Shown here: piece by piece, positions 18,819-26,529 of the stretch | Position numbering within the stretch: position 1 is the stretch's first letter | How the letters are laid out: each line of letters opens with the position of its first letter | NCBI GenBank assembly: GCA_947454705.1 | Contig: CANGKZ010000030.1 | Coordinates: 1 to 58,073, forward strand | DNA from: Verrucomicrobiota bacterium | GTDB lineage: Bacteria; Verrucomicrobiota; Verrucomicrobiia; Limisphaerales; UBA9464 | Length of the DNA stretch: 58,073 bases | Reading direction: 5' to 3' | Notes under the pieces: model-generated | The model's database searches: none | What the model was told of the DNA's origin: nothing | Seen by the model: the letters and a program-made list of their open reading frames with translations, nothing else | Program-made: the position numbers and the translations under genes

Positions 18819-19358
18819 ATGAAACTCAAACTGCTTTCAGCTGTGGTGGCGCTTCAGGTGCTCTGGATTCTGGTCACCGCTGCCTCGCATGAACGGGTCC
18901 TTCGCGAGGCACCGACGGTGCTGCTGAGAACCGCTCCGGTGGATCCGCGCGATCTGATCCGCGGTGACTATGTGACGCTGGGCTACGACATCAGTTCCAT
19001 GTCCAAAAGCAGTTTTGTTCCCATGCTGGTCAATGCCCCGGAACCGGGAACTGAGGTCTATGTCGTGCTGGAACCGAACGGGAAGTTCCATCGACTCGCC
19101 TATGCGTCGCTCGCGCCGGTTCAGCCGGTCAATGGTCAGCGGGTCATTCGCGGAACGGTCGCGCGGAGTTGGGGAGGGGAGGCCGTGCGGATTACCTACG
19201 GGATCGAAAAATATTTTGTCCGCGAAGGAACCGGGAACCCGCAGGGCGTGGTCACCGTGGAGGTTGCGCTGCCCGCTTCAGGGGAACCGACCATCAAGGA
19301 AGTGTTTGTGAATGGACGCCCCTATCGCGAGGCCATGCGCAACGTCCGGGTTCCCTGA
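18819..19358 (+). CDS. GDYXXLXY-domain protein
   Basis: This 179-residue protein has an N-terminal membrane anchor or signal (residues about 4-22) followed by the family motif RGDYVTLGYDIS (about residues 49-60), then a beta-rich extracytoplasmic domain with VLEPNGKFHRLAYASLAP. These proteins are usually encoded directly after a DUF2157 protein, as here. No biochemical role is established; association with the upstream membrane protein is inferred from the 9-base spacing. Confidence 0.85.
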   Translation: MKLKLLSAVVALQVLWILVTAASHERVLREAPTVLLRTAPVDPRDLIRGDYVTLGYDISSMSKSSFVPMLVNAPEPGTEVYVVLEPNGKFHRLAYASLAPVQPVNGQRVIRGTVARSWGGEAVRITYGIEKYFVREGTGNPQGVVTVEVALPASGEPTIKEVFVNGRPYREAMRNVRVP

Positions 19359-19386
19359 TTCGTCCACGTTCTCTTCCTGTTGCGTC

Positions 19387-20160
19387 ATGGAATCCATGCA
19401 GATCCGCATTCAGGGCGACCCCTCACTTCCCGTGCTGATCTACCTGCCCGGGCTGCATGGCGATGGCACCCTGGTGACTTCGTTCCGCGCGGCTGTGTCA
19501 GAAAAGGTGCGCTTCGTGGAGCTGGACTATCCGCGCACCTCGTCGGCCACGCTGGAGGAATATGCCGCCGGGGTGGTGGCGCGATTGGAGGAGTCTGGAA
19601 TCGAGAGGGGATGGCTGCTCGCGGAGTCGTTCGGATCCCAGGTGGCCTGGGCAGTGTTGAAGCAGGGATTTTGTGCCGAGGGATTGATCCTCGCGGGCGG
19701 GTTTGTTCGATATCCGTTTCCGTGGGGATTGCGACGCGTGCGGTCCATCTGCGGAGGCTGCAGCACGTGGCCGCTGCGTGTGTTGCTGTGGTGCTATCCG
19801 AAGTACGCACGGCTGCGTCACCGAAATGCCCCGGAGACCCTCGCATCGATCGATCACTTCGTGCGCAACCGGATGTCCCCGGGCGACCGCGAGGCCATGA
19901 CCCATCGATTGGATCTCATCGCTGCCTCCGATCCCCGACCGGTCGCTACCACCACGCGGATTCCGGTATACTCGCTCACCGGGTTCTGGGATCCGATCGT
20001 GTTCTGGGGGCCGGTTCATCGATGGCTGAAGGCGTCCTGCCCGGGATTTCGAAGCGACCGCGTTCTCTTTCTCGCGGATCACAACGTGCTCGCCACCCAG
20101 CCGATCGATTCAGCGGGGCAGGTCCTCGCGTGGATGCGCGACGCGCGATCATCCCGGTGA
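19387..20160 (+). CDS. Alpha/beta hydrolase fold protein
   Basis: This 257-residue protein starts at ATG 19387; the open frame upstream overlaps the preceding gene and lacks hydrolase features. LPGLHGDGTL gives the oxyanion-hole region, the nucleophile elbow is LLAESFGSQ (Ser at about residue 82), and likely acid and base are Asp in TGFWDPIV and His in LADHNVLA. The elbow has Ala at the first position instead of the usual Gly. Substrate is unknown; esterase or lipid hydrolase would fit the lipid-centred neighbourhood but this is speculation. Confidence 0.78.
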   Translation: MESMQIRIQGDPSLPVLIYLPGLHGDGTLVTSFRAAVSEKVRFVELDYPRTSSATLEEYAAGVVARLEESGIERGWLLAESFGSQVAWAVLKQGFCAEGLILAGGFVRYPFPWGLRRVRSICGGCSTWPLRVLLWCYPKYARLRHRNAPETLASIDHFVRNRMSPGDREAMTHRLDLIAASDPRPVATTTRIPVYSLTGFWDPIVFWGPVHRWLKASCPGFRSDRVLFLADHNVLATQPIDSAGQVLAWMRDARSSR

Positions 20161-20235
20161 CGCTGCGGTCGGGCCTCCCAGATCCCGCTTGCTTCGGATG
20201 CGAGACAGGCGTGGGGTTTGTGAAAACTCCTCCCG

Positions 20236-20658
20236 ATGACCCCACTGATCGAACCCTATCTGTTTTTCGGCGGCCGATGCGATGAAGCGATCGAATTCTA
20301 CCAGCGCTCGATCGGGGCGACGTTGGAGATGTTGATGCGCTTCCGGGAGAATCCCCAGCCAACGCCCGAGGGTGCGAATCCTCCGGGGTGGGAATCAAAA
20401 GTGATGCATGCCTCCCTGCGCATCGGCGGATGCCGGGTGATGGTGTCGGACGGATGCGAATCCTCGACCCCGTTTTCCGGGTTCTCCCTTTCGATTTCAT
20501 TTCCCACAGCGGCCGAGGCTGAGCGGGCGTTTGCCGCCCTGGCCGATGGCGGGCGGATTACGATGCCGATCAGTCCGACCTTCTGGTCGCCATGTTTCGG
20601 AATGCTTACCGACCGATTTGGAATTGGCTGGATGGTGACCGTGGCCGCTGCGCGGTAA
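20236..20658 (+). CDS. VOC family protein (PhnB/YjdN-like)
   Basis: The 140-residue protein has the glyoxalase/vicinal-oxygen-chelate fold of the PhnB type, seen in the start PYLFFGGRCDEAIEFYQRSI, in HASLRIGGCRVMVSDG and in the end FGMLTDRFGIGWMV. Members of this branch are soluble proteins of mostly unknown role; metal-binding residues are only partly conserved in the group, so no catalytic activity is claimed. It lies 75 bases after the hydrolase gene. Confidence 0.85.
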   Translation: MTPLIEPYLFFGGRCDEAIEFYQRSIGATLEMLMRFRENPQPTPEGANPPGWESKVMHASLRIGGCRVMVSDGCESSTPFSGFSLSISFPTAAEAERAFAALADGGRITMPISPTFWSPCFGMLTDRFGIGWMVTVAAAR

Positions 20659-20704
20659 CCCGCGAGCACCACGCTCTGCATCGACCGCCTGCTGTGCCGC
20701 CGCA

Positions 20705-21649
20705 CTACAGCCGGCTGAACGGCACCAGGGCGCGGTCCTTCACCACGATGTTTCCCAGGCTTCGGATGAAATAAAACATCAGCGCCTGAAATGTGGTGGC
20801 GCTGGTGAAGTAGCCGAAGAATTCGTGGAAGGGCAGGGAGGCTCCGCGGAACGTGTAGGCGGCGGGGAAGGTGTTGGGAATGTTCCAGGCCCAGTCGTGG
20901 TTGATTCCAATGTGGAACGCCTCCCACGGCGGCAGGAATCCGATGGCCATGATCAGGAACCAGAGCCAGAAGGCGGGACACTGCGAGTACGCCCGGAAGC
21001 TCGGGCTCCTCCACCACGCGGCCCAGGTGATCACGTAGCCAAACCCCATCATCCACCACGCGTAGTCGGTGGCCCGGGGATTCGGAAAGATGAAATAGAT
21101 GGCCAGCCACACCGCGGTAATCGGCCCAAAAATCCACGGGAACAGGCGCTTCAATCGCGGATGCGCCTGCTCGAACCAGTGGTCCGGAAGCAGGTGCGAG
21201 TACAGCGCGTACAGCACCACCTGGAACATGCAGAAGGCCGGATAAAACAGGTACTCCATCACCGGCATGTCATTGCCCAGCCAGAGGTGGCGCGACCAGT
21301 GTCCCGGGCCCTGGCCCGCCTTGGTGAACCATCCCATCCAGTAGATCTTCCCCTCGGGATATCCCCACAATCCCACCTCCACCGCCTTGTTCTGCAGCCA
21401 GATGGTGGCGGGAACGATCGATGAGAACACCAGCGCGGTCATCCACCCGGTGTACCGCGCCGAGTAATACGGCCAGCCCAGCAGGGTGCCGCCCAACATG
21501 TACACCAGCACCGATCCCTCGTAGGTGTATCCTTTTCGGTACAGCACGATTCCCGTCACCACGCTCGCGGCGATCAGGATCAGGTTCAGCGGGGTGGTGC
21601 GATTCAGCCGTCCCTGCGGCCAGATCGGGCTATTGAGGGGACCGCTCAT
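20705..21649 (-). CDS. Membrane protein with two lycopene-cyclase-like (CarR-type) repeats
   Basis: This 314-residue multi-pass protein has about eight membrane helices. Two segments look like half-repeats of the bacterial/fungal membrane lycopene cyclase family: GLWGYPEGKIYW followed by DMPVMEYLFYPAF (about residues 90-140), and WAWNIPNTFPAAYTFRG followed by LPFHEFFGYFTSA (about 250-295). In true cyclases the motif is PxEExxF; here only one glutamate remains in each. Its start overlaps the end of the upstream protein by 20 bases, so the two are co-translated. No other carotenoid gene is nearby. The family call is tentative; it could be a generic membrane protein. Confidence 0.55.
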   Translation of the reverse strand: MSGPLNSPIWPQGRLNRTTPLNLILIAASVVTGIVLYRKGYTYEGSVLVYMLGGTLLGWPYYSARYTGWMTALVFSSIVPATIWLQNKAVEVGLWGYPEGKIYWMGWFTKAGQGPGHWSRHLWLGNDMPVMEYLFYPAFCMFQVVLYALYSHLLPDHWFEQAHPRLKRLFPWIFGPITAVWLAIYFIFPNPRATDYAWWMMGFGYVITWAAWWRSPSFRAYSQCPAFWLWFLIMAIGFLPPWEAFHIGINHDWAWNIPNTFPAAYTFRGASLPFHEFFGYFTSATTFQALMFYFIRSLGNIVVKDRALVPFSRL

Positions 21650-22181
21650 AAAAGGTGCGCTTGATCCACCGGGCGATGAACCCGGGCCTTCGGGTCTTGA
21701 TCACGGTTTCGTTCTCCTGTCCGCGCCGGCCCTTGAGCCGCGTCGTAATGCGCGTCGTCTCCAGGAATCCCACCCATCGCTCCTCGCGTTTGTAGAATTT
21801 CCCCTTCTCGTCGATCACGTAGATGATGTCGTGGAACAGCAGCGTGCTCCAGAGGTAGAGGTAGTAGAACAGCGGCACGACGAGGGTGATCCACAGGATT
21901 TCCTCGATCGGCACGCGATGGCCGGTGATCCAGCCGAAGATGGGAACTTTGATGTCGAACAGGTGGCGCGCCTTGTCGAACTGCCAGACGCCAAAGACAT
22001 CGGCCATCCACTCGAATCCGAGCCCCAGCACCATCAGCGCGTAGAAGGTGATGGTGAAGAAGAACCTCCAGACCGCGAACCGGAAGGTGACGCGGAAGTA
22101 CCACATCAGCACCACCAGCAGCACCCCGTAGAGCGACACGCAGAACGCATAGGACCAGTGCCCGAGCAGGGCGATGTCCAT
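21630..22181 (-). CDS. Membrane protein with lycopene-cyclase-like PxEE motif
   Basis: The 183-residue product has three or four membrane helices. A single half-repeat, FGVWQFDKARHL followed by HRVPIEEILWITLVVPLFYY (about residues 69-115), matches the W-x-F/Y-D plus PxEE pattern of the CrtYc/CrtYd and CarR lycopene cyclases. The C-terminal third is basic and soluble. ATG 22181 was chosen because GGAAG sits 5 bases before it; earlier in-frame ATGs at 22214 and 22235 are possible. It is the first gene of a pair with the protein above, suggesting a heterodimer (inference). Confidence 0.55.
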   Translation of the reverse strand: MDIALLGHWSYAFCVSLYGVLLVVLMWYFRVTFRFAVWRFFFTITFYALMVLGLGFEWMADVFGVWQFDKARHLFDIKVPIFGWITGHRVPIEEILWITLVVPLFYYLYLWSTLLFHDIIYVIDEKGKFYKREERWVGFLETTRITTRLKGRRGQENETVIKTRRPGFIARWIKRTFYERSPQ

Positions 22182-22285
22182 CGGAGCTTCCGCAGGGGTC
22201 AGGTTCGGGGTCATCCGCGAGCCGAAGCCTTCCACGACCGGCGAATCGAATGCATCAAAATTGATTCGCGAGCGCCGCCGAGGGA

Positions 22286-22615
22286 TCAGGCGACCGTCAG
22301 TGGCCCGTCGAAATGGGTGAGGCTGATCACCTCGACCCTGGCCACGTGCGGGCCGTGGCGTTCACCGCGCGGGGCAAAGAAGCAGCTTCCCGGGGGATAA
22401 GAGACCCCGTCCTCCTCCCAGAGTCCGCTCAGGACGTAGGCGGTTTCATTGGCCAGCGGATGCGTGTGGGCCGGGATGGTGGAGCCGGCGGCGAACCGCC
22501 GAAGCACGGTCACGCCGCCGGTGGCGGGATTCCGATGAAGGATCTTCAAATCCACGCCAGGGTACGGACCCGGCTGCCAGGGAAGGGAATCGGCGTTCGA
22601 GACATGAGGAAACAT
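22286..22615 (-). CDS. Cupin-domain protein (ChrR-like)
   Basis: This 109-residue single-domain cupin has the metal-binding motifs PAHTHPLANETAYVLSG (about residues 48-64) and PGSCFFAPRGERHGPHV (about 74-90), as in the ChrR C-terminal cupin and small stand-alone cupins. A bound metal through the His/Glu set is expected. The substrate or sensing role is unknown. It lies 104 bases upstream of the membrane-protein pair on the same strand. Confidence 0.8.
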   Translation of the reverse strand: MFPHVSNADSLPWQPGPYPGVDLKILHRNPATGGVTVLRRFAAGSTIPAHTHPLANETAYVLSGLWEEDGVSYPPGSCFFAPRGERHGPHVARVEVISLTHFDGPLTVA

Positions 22616-22690
22616 GGCGGGAAGCTAGAAGGCTACGTTGGGGTGTCATTGAAAAATCCGCTCAGCGTCCCTGCGAGGATCCCAAGTGCG

Positions 22691-22757
22691 GGAAGTTGAA
22701 GGGTTGAGCCTAAGAACGGCAGTTGAAGGGTTAAAAAGTTGAAGGGTTAAAGGGGAA
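22691..22757. repeat. Interspersed GTTGAAGGG repeat, copy 2
   Basis: Several GTTGAAGGG units separated by AACGGCA and AAAA lead to TTAAAGGGG. The order of units and the AACGGCAGTTGAAGGGTT core match the copy at 30765-30830, so this is a dispersed repeat rather than chance low complexity. Confidence 0.75.
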
Positions 22758-22779
22758 TTCGACGCTGCCGCGAGGGTTT

Positions 22780-22945
22780 GCTCACTCGTTTGGAGTCCCG
22801 TCTTCAGACGGTTCGGGGAGGCGCGTCTCGAGGGATGCAGCGGGTGGATTTCGAATCTTTCGATGGCCCCGCGTCCAACATCAGAGCCGCGTAAACGCGG
22901 TACCCCATACGCGTGAGGAACCCGTCGCCGAAATCCACCGCTGCG
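22780..22945. repeat. Palindrome-rich intergenic element
   Basis: Within the 421-base gap between the cupin and miaE genes there are three nested or adjacent inverted repeats: CCGTCTTCAGACGG (22798-22811), CCGCGTAAACGCGG (22887-22900), and long outer arms GCAGCGGGTGGATTTCG (22837-22853) with CGAAATCCACCGCTGC (22929-22944), which pair over 16 bases with one bulge. No protein frame of note covers it. It could be a mobile palindromic element or a structured RNA. Confidence 0.6.
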
Positions 22946-23036
22946 AGAGAAAACCCCGCGGGGCAGAGACTTTCGATGCTGGCTTGGTGTTTGTCTCCTT
23001 CCTCGCGTGCCTGGTTTTTCCTAGCCTGTCGGGGCC

Positions 23037-23609
23037 GTGCTGTTGTTCCACGAAAAGATTCCTTCCGACTGGTTGCCCAAGGTCCTCGCCAACCTCCCCG
23101 AGGTGCTGGTGGATCATGCCCACCTTGAGCGCAAGGCGGCCACCTCGGCTTTGAACCTGGAGAAGTTCCGTCCGCTGTTCGACCGGGTGCACGACCTAAA
23201 CGCGATCGCGATTGAGGAGCTGCAGCACTTTGAGCTCGTGTTGCAGTTGTTGCACAGGCGCGGAATTCCGTTCGCCGAGCCCAAGCCGAGCGCGTGGATC
23301 AAGGGACTGATGCGCGCCATCCGTCCCGGAATTCAGGGACAGGTGATCGATCATCTCATCTGCTGCGCGCTGATCGAGGGTCGCAGTTGCGAGAAGTTCC
23401 AGATTCTTGGCGAGGCGTTGCGCGAGGTGGATTCCGAGCTCGCGGAGTTCTATCGAAGCCTGGTGGAATCGGAGGGGAACCACTACGCCACGTACCTGAT
23501 CATGGCGCGGCACATCGATCTGGAGGAAACCGACCGGCGCCTGGACTGGTTCCTCGATTTGGAAGCGGAGCTCATTCGTCAGCCGAATCCCGAGGCCATC
23601 CTCCACTGA
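23037..23609 (+). CDS. miaE: tRNA-(ms2io6A)-hydroxylase MiaE
   Basis: This 190-residue protein is a ferritin-like non-heme di-iron enzyme. The iron ligands appear in the expected order: DHAHLERKAA (Glu and His), EELQHFELV, EGRSCEKF and ESEGNHYATY. MiaE hydroxylates 2-methylthio-N6-isopentenyladenosine at position 37 of tRNAs reading UNN codons. The start is GTG, preceded by GGGG; no better ATG exists upstream of the conserved FHEKIP start. The gene is short-spaced from the convergent exported protein (21 bases). Confidence 0.92.
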   Translation: MLLFHEKIPSDWLPKVLANLPEVLVDHAHLERKAATSALNLEKFRPLFDRVHDLNAIAIEELQHFELVLQLLHRRGIPFAEPKPSAWIKGLMRAIRPGIQGQVIDHLICCALIEGRSCEKFQILGEALREVDSELAEFYRSLVESEGNHYATYLIMARHIDLEETDRRLDWFLDLEAELIRQPNPEAILH

Positions 23610-23630
23610 CCGGCGGCCTGCGGTTCCGGG

Positions 23631-24104
23631 TTACCAAAGGAACGAGTTCGATTCCGCCAGGACCTTGTCGCCTTCGCGGATCGTGGCGTGCCAGGCCTGA
23701 ATGTCTCCGGCAGCCCGGTAGGCGTCGTTGTCGAGAGTCAACGGGGTCCAACCGCGGCTGCGCTTCGCGGGCAGGGGAGTTTCGAGCACGAGCACATCGG
23801 TGCCTTGGTGTTTCGATGTGCGAAGTTCCATCCGGAGCGTGGCCGGAGTGGAGGCCTTGCGGTCGGCACGCCAGTGGATGTCGAATCGCAGCCCGGAAAT
23901 CTTGCTGGGATTCTTCCGGAGCAGGGCCTGGTAGGCGTCGCGCTCGTAAAGGCTTGGCGATAGCGTGTGCCGGCCCTGGGCGTCGAGGTAATGCGGCAGG
24001 ACCTTGAGAATCCGGCTGTCCGCGGCCTGGACCTGGAGTGACGCCGGGAGAATCCCCGCGAACCAGACCAGGACGGTGGCAATCAGAAGCCGTGACAGAC
24101 GCAT
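23631..24104 (-). CDS. Hypothetical exported protein
   Basis: The 157-residue product has a signal peptide (hydrophobic about residues 6-20, likely cleaved near QVQA-A) and a beta-rich mature part (ISGLRFDIHWRADRK, TPATLRMELRT, VLVLETPLP). These features suggest a small immunoglobulin-like domain, but no family is recognised with confidence. It is followed by miaE converging on it and preceded by another exported protein on the same strand, 56 bases away. Confidence 0.7.
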   Translation of the reverse strand: MRLSRLLIATVLVWFAGILPASLQVQAADSRILKVLPHYLDAQGRHTLSPSLYERDAYQALLRKNPSKISGLRFDIHWRADRKASTPATLRMELRTSKHQGTDVLVLETPLPAKRSRGWTPLTLDNDAYRAAGDIQAWHATIREGDKVLAESNSFLW

Positions 24105-24160
24105 GCGGAATTCGGGAACGAAGGGGTCAAAAATGCAACACCAGGCTGATCAGACGGTGC

Positions 24161-25354
24161 TTAAAATCCCTTCGACGGGAATGGAAGCACTCCGGGCTGG
24201 GGTTTAACGAGTGGTGCGGATGCCTTCGCCGGAGCCGGGGTGCTGAAGGCTCCGCCACTCACACTGCCCGCGTTGCCGCCGAATCCGGTGGAATTGTTGA
24301 CCCCGCCAAAAACACCGCTGGAAGCCGGAGCTCCAAAGGCCTTGGTTGCGGAGGAGGATTTTTGCGAATCGAACAGCCCCTGCTTGGAACTCGATGCGTC
24401 GTTGCCGCCGAGGATCTCCTTAAACTGCTGGCTGTGGTTTGCCCGCGAGGCGCGCATCTCCTCCAGCAGACTGACATCGGACTTGGAAGAGGCCGGTGAA
24501 TTGGGGTTTGAAAGATACGAATCCACCCGGTCCGACTGACCGCGCTGTGGGCCGGCATCGGATCCCGACCTGGGACTCGCCTCGCCGCCAATTCCGGATC
24601 GGGACGTGGAGTCGTCCGAACTGGAGGAACGTCCTGCGGTGAAGGGATCGCTGAAAACGGCCTGTTGGAAGGGGCGGTTCTCGCGGTCCGCGGAAGTCGC
24701 GGTGGCGCGCTTGGAATCGCGATCGCGCTTGGTTCCCACCTCGAGGTCCTGGTCCGCATCCTCGCGGGTCGCGCTGGATGGATCGTCCTTCCGGCGGTTC
24801 TTGGCGTCCCGCTCCTCCTTGCTTGCACGCTCGGCCCGGGATTCGTCGTCGTCACCCGCCATGCGCTTTTCCAAAAGCGTGCGCTGACGGCTCGACTCGA
24901 ATTCCACCGGCCTGGAGTCGGAATCCTTCCGGCCTCCGGAGGTTCCAGATTTGGTACGATCCTTGGGGTTGGAGTTCGCCGCGGACTTGTCGTCGAACAT
25001 CCAGTTCTTTTTCCGATCGTACTCCTCCATGAGCTTCCGGCGCATGCGCGGATCCAGCTTCTGGTTTTGCTGGAGTCCGGAAGGGGGAGGGATGTCGATC
25101 CCCGGGACGCTGGATCCTCCACCTCCGCCGGGGAGTTGGAATGATTCGCGGACATCGGTCGCCTTGGTGGGGGCGGCGCCTGCGTCCGAACCCTGCTTGG
25201 AGCTGACCTTGGCCGGAGATGCGACGGGGGCCGAGGAAGCAGAAGCAGGTGAAGCCGGGGCGGGATCGCCGTGAACGGCCAACGTCATCGCCAGACCCGT
25301 CAGCGCGGCGGCGCGCCCGAGAACGCTGGCGGGGAAAGTCAGACCGTGATGCAT
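24161..25354 (-). CDS. Hypothetical exported, low-complexity charged protein
   Basis: This 397-residue protein begins with a signal peptide (about residues 8-28) and then is mostly disordered: an Ala/Ser/Pro stretch, a Pro/Gly-rich segment, a short helical block around LDPRMRRKLMEEYDRKKNWMF (about 102-122), a very charged Asp/Arg/Lys/Glu-rich middle (about 125-225) and a Ser/Gly-rich end. No domain is recognised. The helical block and the conserved-looking GVLPFPSKGF end may be the functional parts. It lies 51 bases downstream of the mrp stop and could share that transcript. Confidence 0.65.
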   Translation of the reverse strand: MHHGLTFPASVLGRAAALTGLAMTLAVHGDPAPASPASASSAPVASPAKVSSKQGSDAGAAPTKATDVRESFQLPGGGGGSSVPGIDIPPPSGLQQNQKLDPRMRRKLMEEYDRKKNWMFDDKSAANSNPKDRTKSGTSGGRKDSDSRPVEFESSRQRTLLEKRMAGDDDESRAERASKEERDAKNRRKDDPSSATREDADQDLEVGTKRDRDSKRATATSADRENRPFQQAVFSDPFTAGRSSSSDDSTSRSGIGGEASPRSGSDAGPQRGQSDRVDSYLSNPNSPASSKSDVSLLEEMRASRANHSQQFKEILGGNDASSSKQGLFDSQKSSSATKAFGAPASSGVFGGVNNSTGFGGNAGSVSGGAFSTPAPAKASAPLVKPQPGVLPFPSKGF

Positions 25355-25405
25355 GGTCCCTACCTAGCCGAAGCGGGAGGGGACGTCAAAGACGGATCCG
25401 GCCGA

Positions 25406-26452
25406 TCAGATGAGCCGGGCTTGAAGCTGGCGGGCGATTTCGAGGAACGCCTTCGCCGGGGCCGACGCTGGATTGCCCGCCACGATCGGAATTCCCCGGT
25501 CTCCGCCCTCGCGGATCTCGGTGAAGAGCGGCACTTCGCCCAGGAATGGTACCCCCTTGCGCGCCGCCTCGGTGCGTCCGCCGCCGTGGCCGAAGATCTC
25601 GATGCGCGATCCGTCCGGGGCGGTGAAGTAGCTCATGTTCTCCACCAGACCCAAAATCGGTACGTTCACCTTTTCGAACATGGCCACGCCCTTGCGCACG
25701 ACGCCGAGGGAGGCTTCCTGCGGGGTGGTGACGATCACGCCGCCGTCGAGCGGCACGGTCTGGCAGAGCGACAATTGCGCGTCGCCGGTGCCCGGGGGAA
25801 GGTCCACCAGCAGGAAGTCGAGCGTGCCCCAGTCCACCTGATGCACGAACTGCTGGATGGTCTTCTGGATCATCGGTCCGCGCCAGATGACCGGCTGGTC
25901 GTCCTGGATGAGGAAGCCCATGCTCATCAGCTTCACGCCGTGCGCCACGGGCGGGACCAGCTTTTCCTCCTCGTTCACGCCGGGGCGCTGGTTCAGGCCC
26001 ATCATCAGCGGAATGCTCGGCCCGTAAATGTCGCAGTCGAGCAGCCCGACCGACGCACCGAGCTGCTGGAGCGCGCAGGCGAGGTTTACCGAGCAGGTGG
26101 ACTTGCCCACGCCGCCCTTGCCGGAGGCTACGGCGACGATGCGGTTGATGCCGGGAATCTTGTTCCGGTTGGCGGCGCCGGGGACCGCGGCGGCGGCCTG
26201 CTGAGGTGAGGGAACCCGCACCTGCACGTGGGCGTCGGTCAATCCCTCGATCCGATCGCGCAGCGCGAGGCGCACGGCATCGGCGATCTGGTTGCCAAGC
26301 TCCTGATTCGGCGTGGTGAGCTCAATGAGAATGCCCGCCGCCATGCCCTCGATCTGGATGTCCTTCACCAGGCCGAAGGAAACGATGTCACGGCTGTATC
26401 CGGGATACTTGACGGTCTTGAGGACGGCGAGGATGGCGTCTTGCGAGAGCAT
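25406..26452 (-). CDS. mrp: Mrp/ApbC-type P-loop ATPase (Fe-S cluster carrier), CxxC-less
   Basis: The 348-residue product has an N-terminal MIP18/DUF59 domain (about residues 1-85) and a Mrp/NBP35 ATPase domain with the deviant Walker A SGKGGVGKST (about 109-118) and VDLPPGTGD. Mrp proteins carry and transfer Fe-S clusters. The C-terminal region reads ENMSYFTAPDGSRIEIFGHGG, so the CxxC found in many Mrp/ApbC proteins is absent; CxxC-less forms are known, but cluster binding is then less certain. It is the last gene of the isc operon, 77 bases after iscS. Confidence 0.9.
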   Translation of the reverse strand: MLSQDAILAVLKTVKYPGYSRDIVSFGLVKDIQIEGMAAGILIELTTPNQELGNQIADAVRLALRDRIEGLTDAHVQVRVPSPQQAAAAVPGAANRNKIPGINRIVAVASGKGGVGKSTCSVNLACALQQLGASVGLLDCDIYGPSIPLMMGLNQRPGVNEEEKLVPPVAHGVKLMSMGFLIQDDQPVIWRGPMIQKTIQQFVHQVDWGTLDFLLVDLPPGTGDAQLSLCQTVPLDGGVIVTTPQEASLGVVRKGVAMFEKVNVPILGLVENMSYFTAPDGSRIEIFGHGGGRTEAARKGVPFLGEVPLFTEIREGGDRGIPIVAGNPASAPAKAFLEIARQLQARLI

Positions 26453-26529
26453 GGGGGGAGGAATCTGCCACGGGAACGGTTGTGGCGTGAATCAGGATTG
26501 ATCAGGTTTGTGGGCAGTCGCGGCAGGCT

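Noticed and set aside
22837-22944. tRNA or known riboswitch in the palindromic element
   Set aside because: No cloverleaf with T-arm GTTCRA pattern or CCA end and no recognisable riboswitch core was found.
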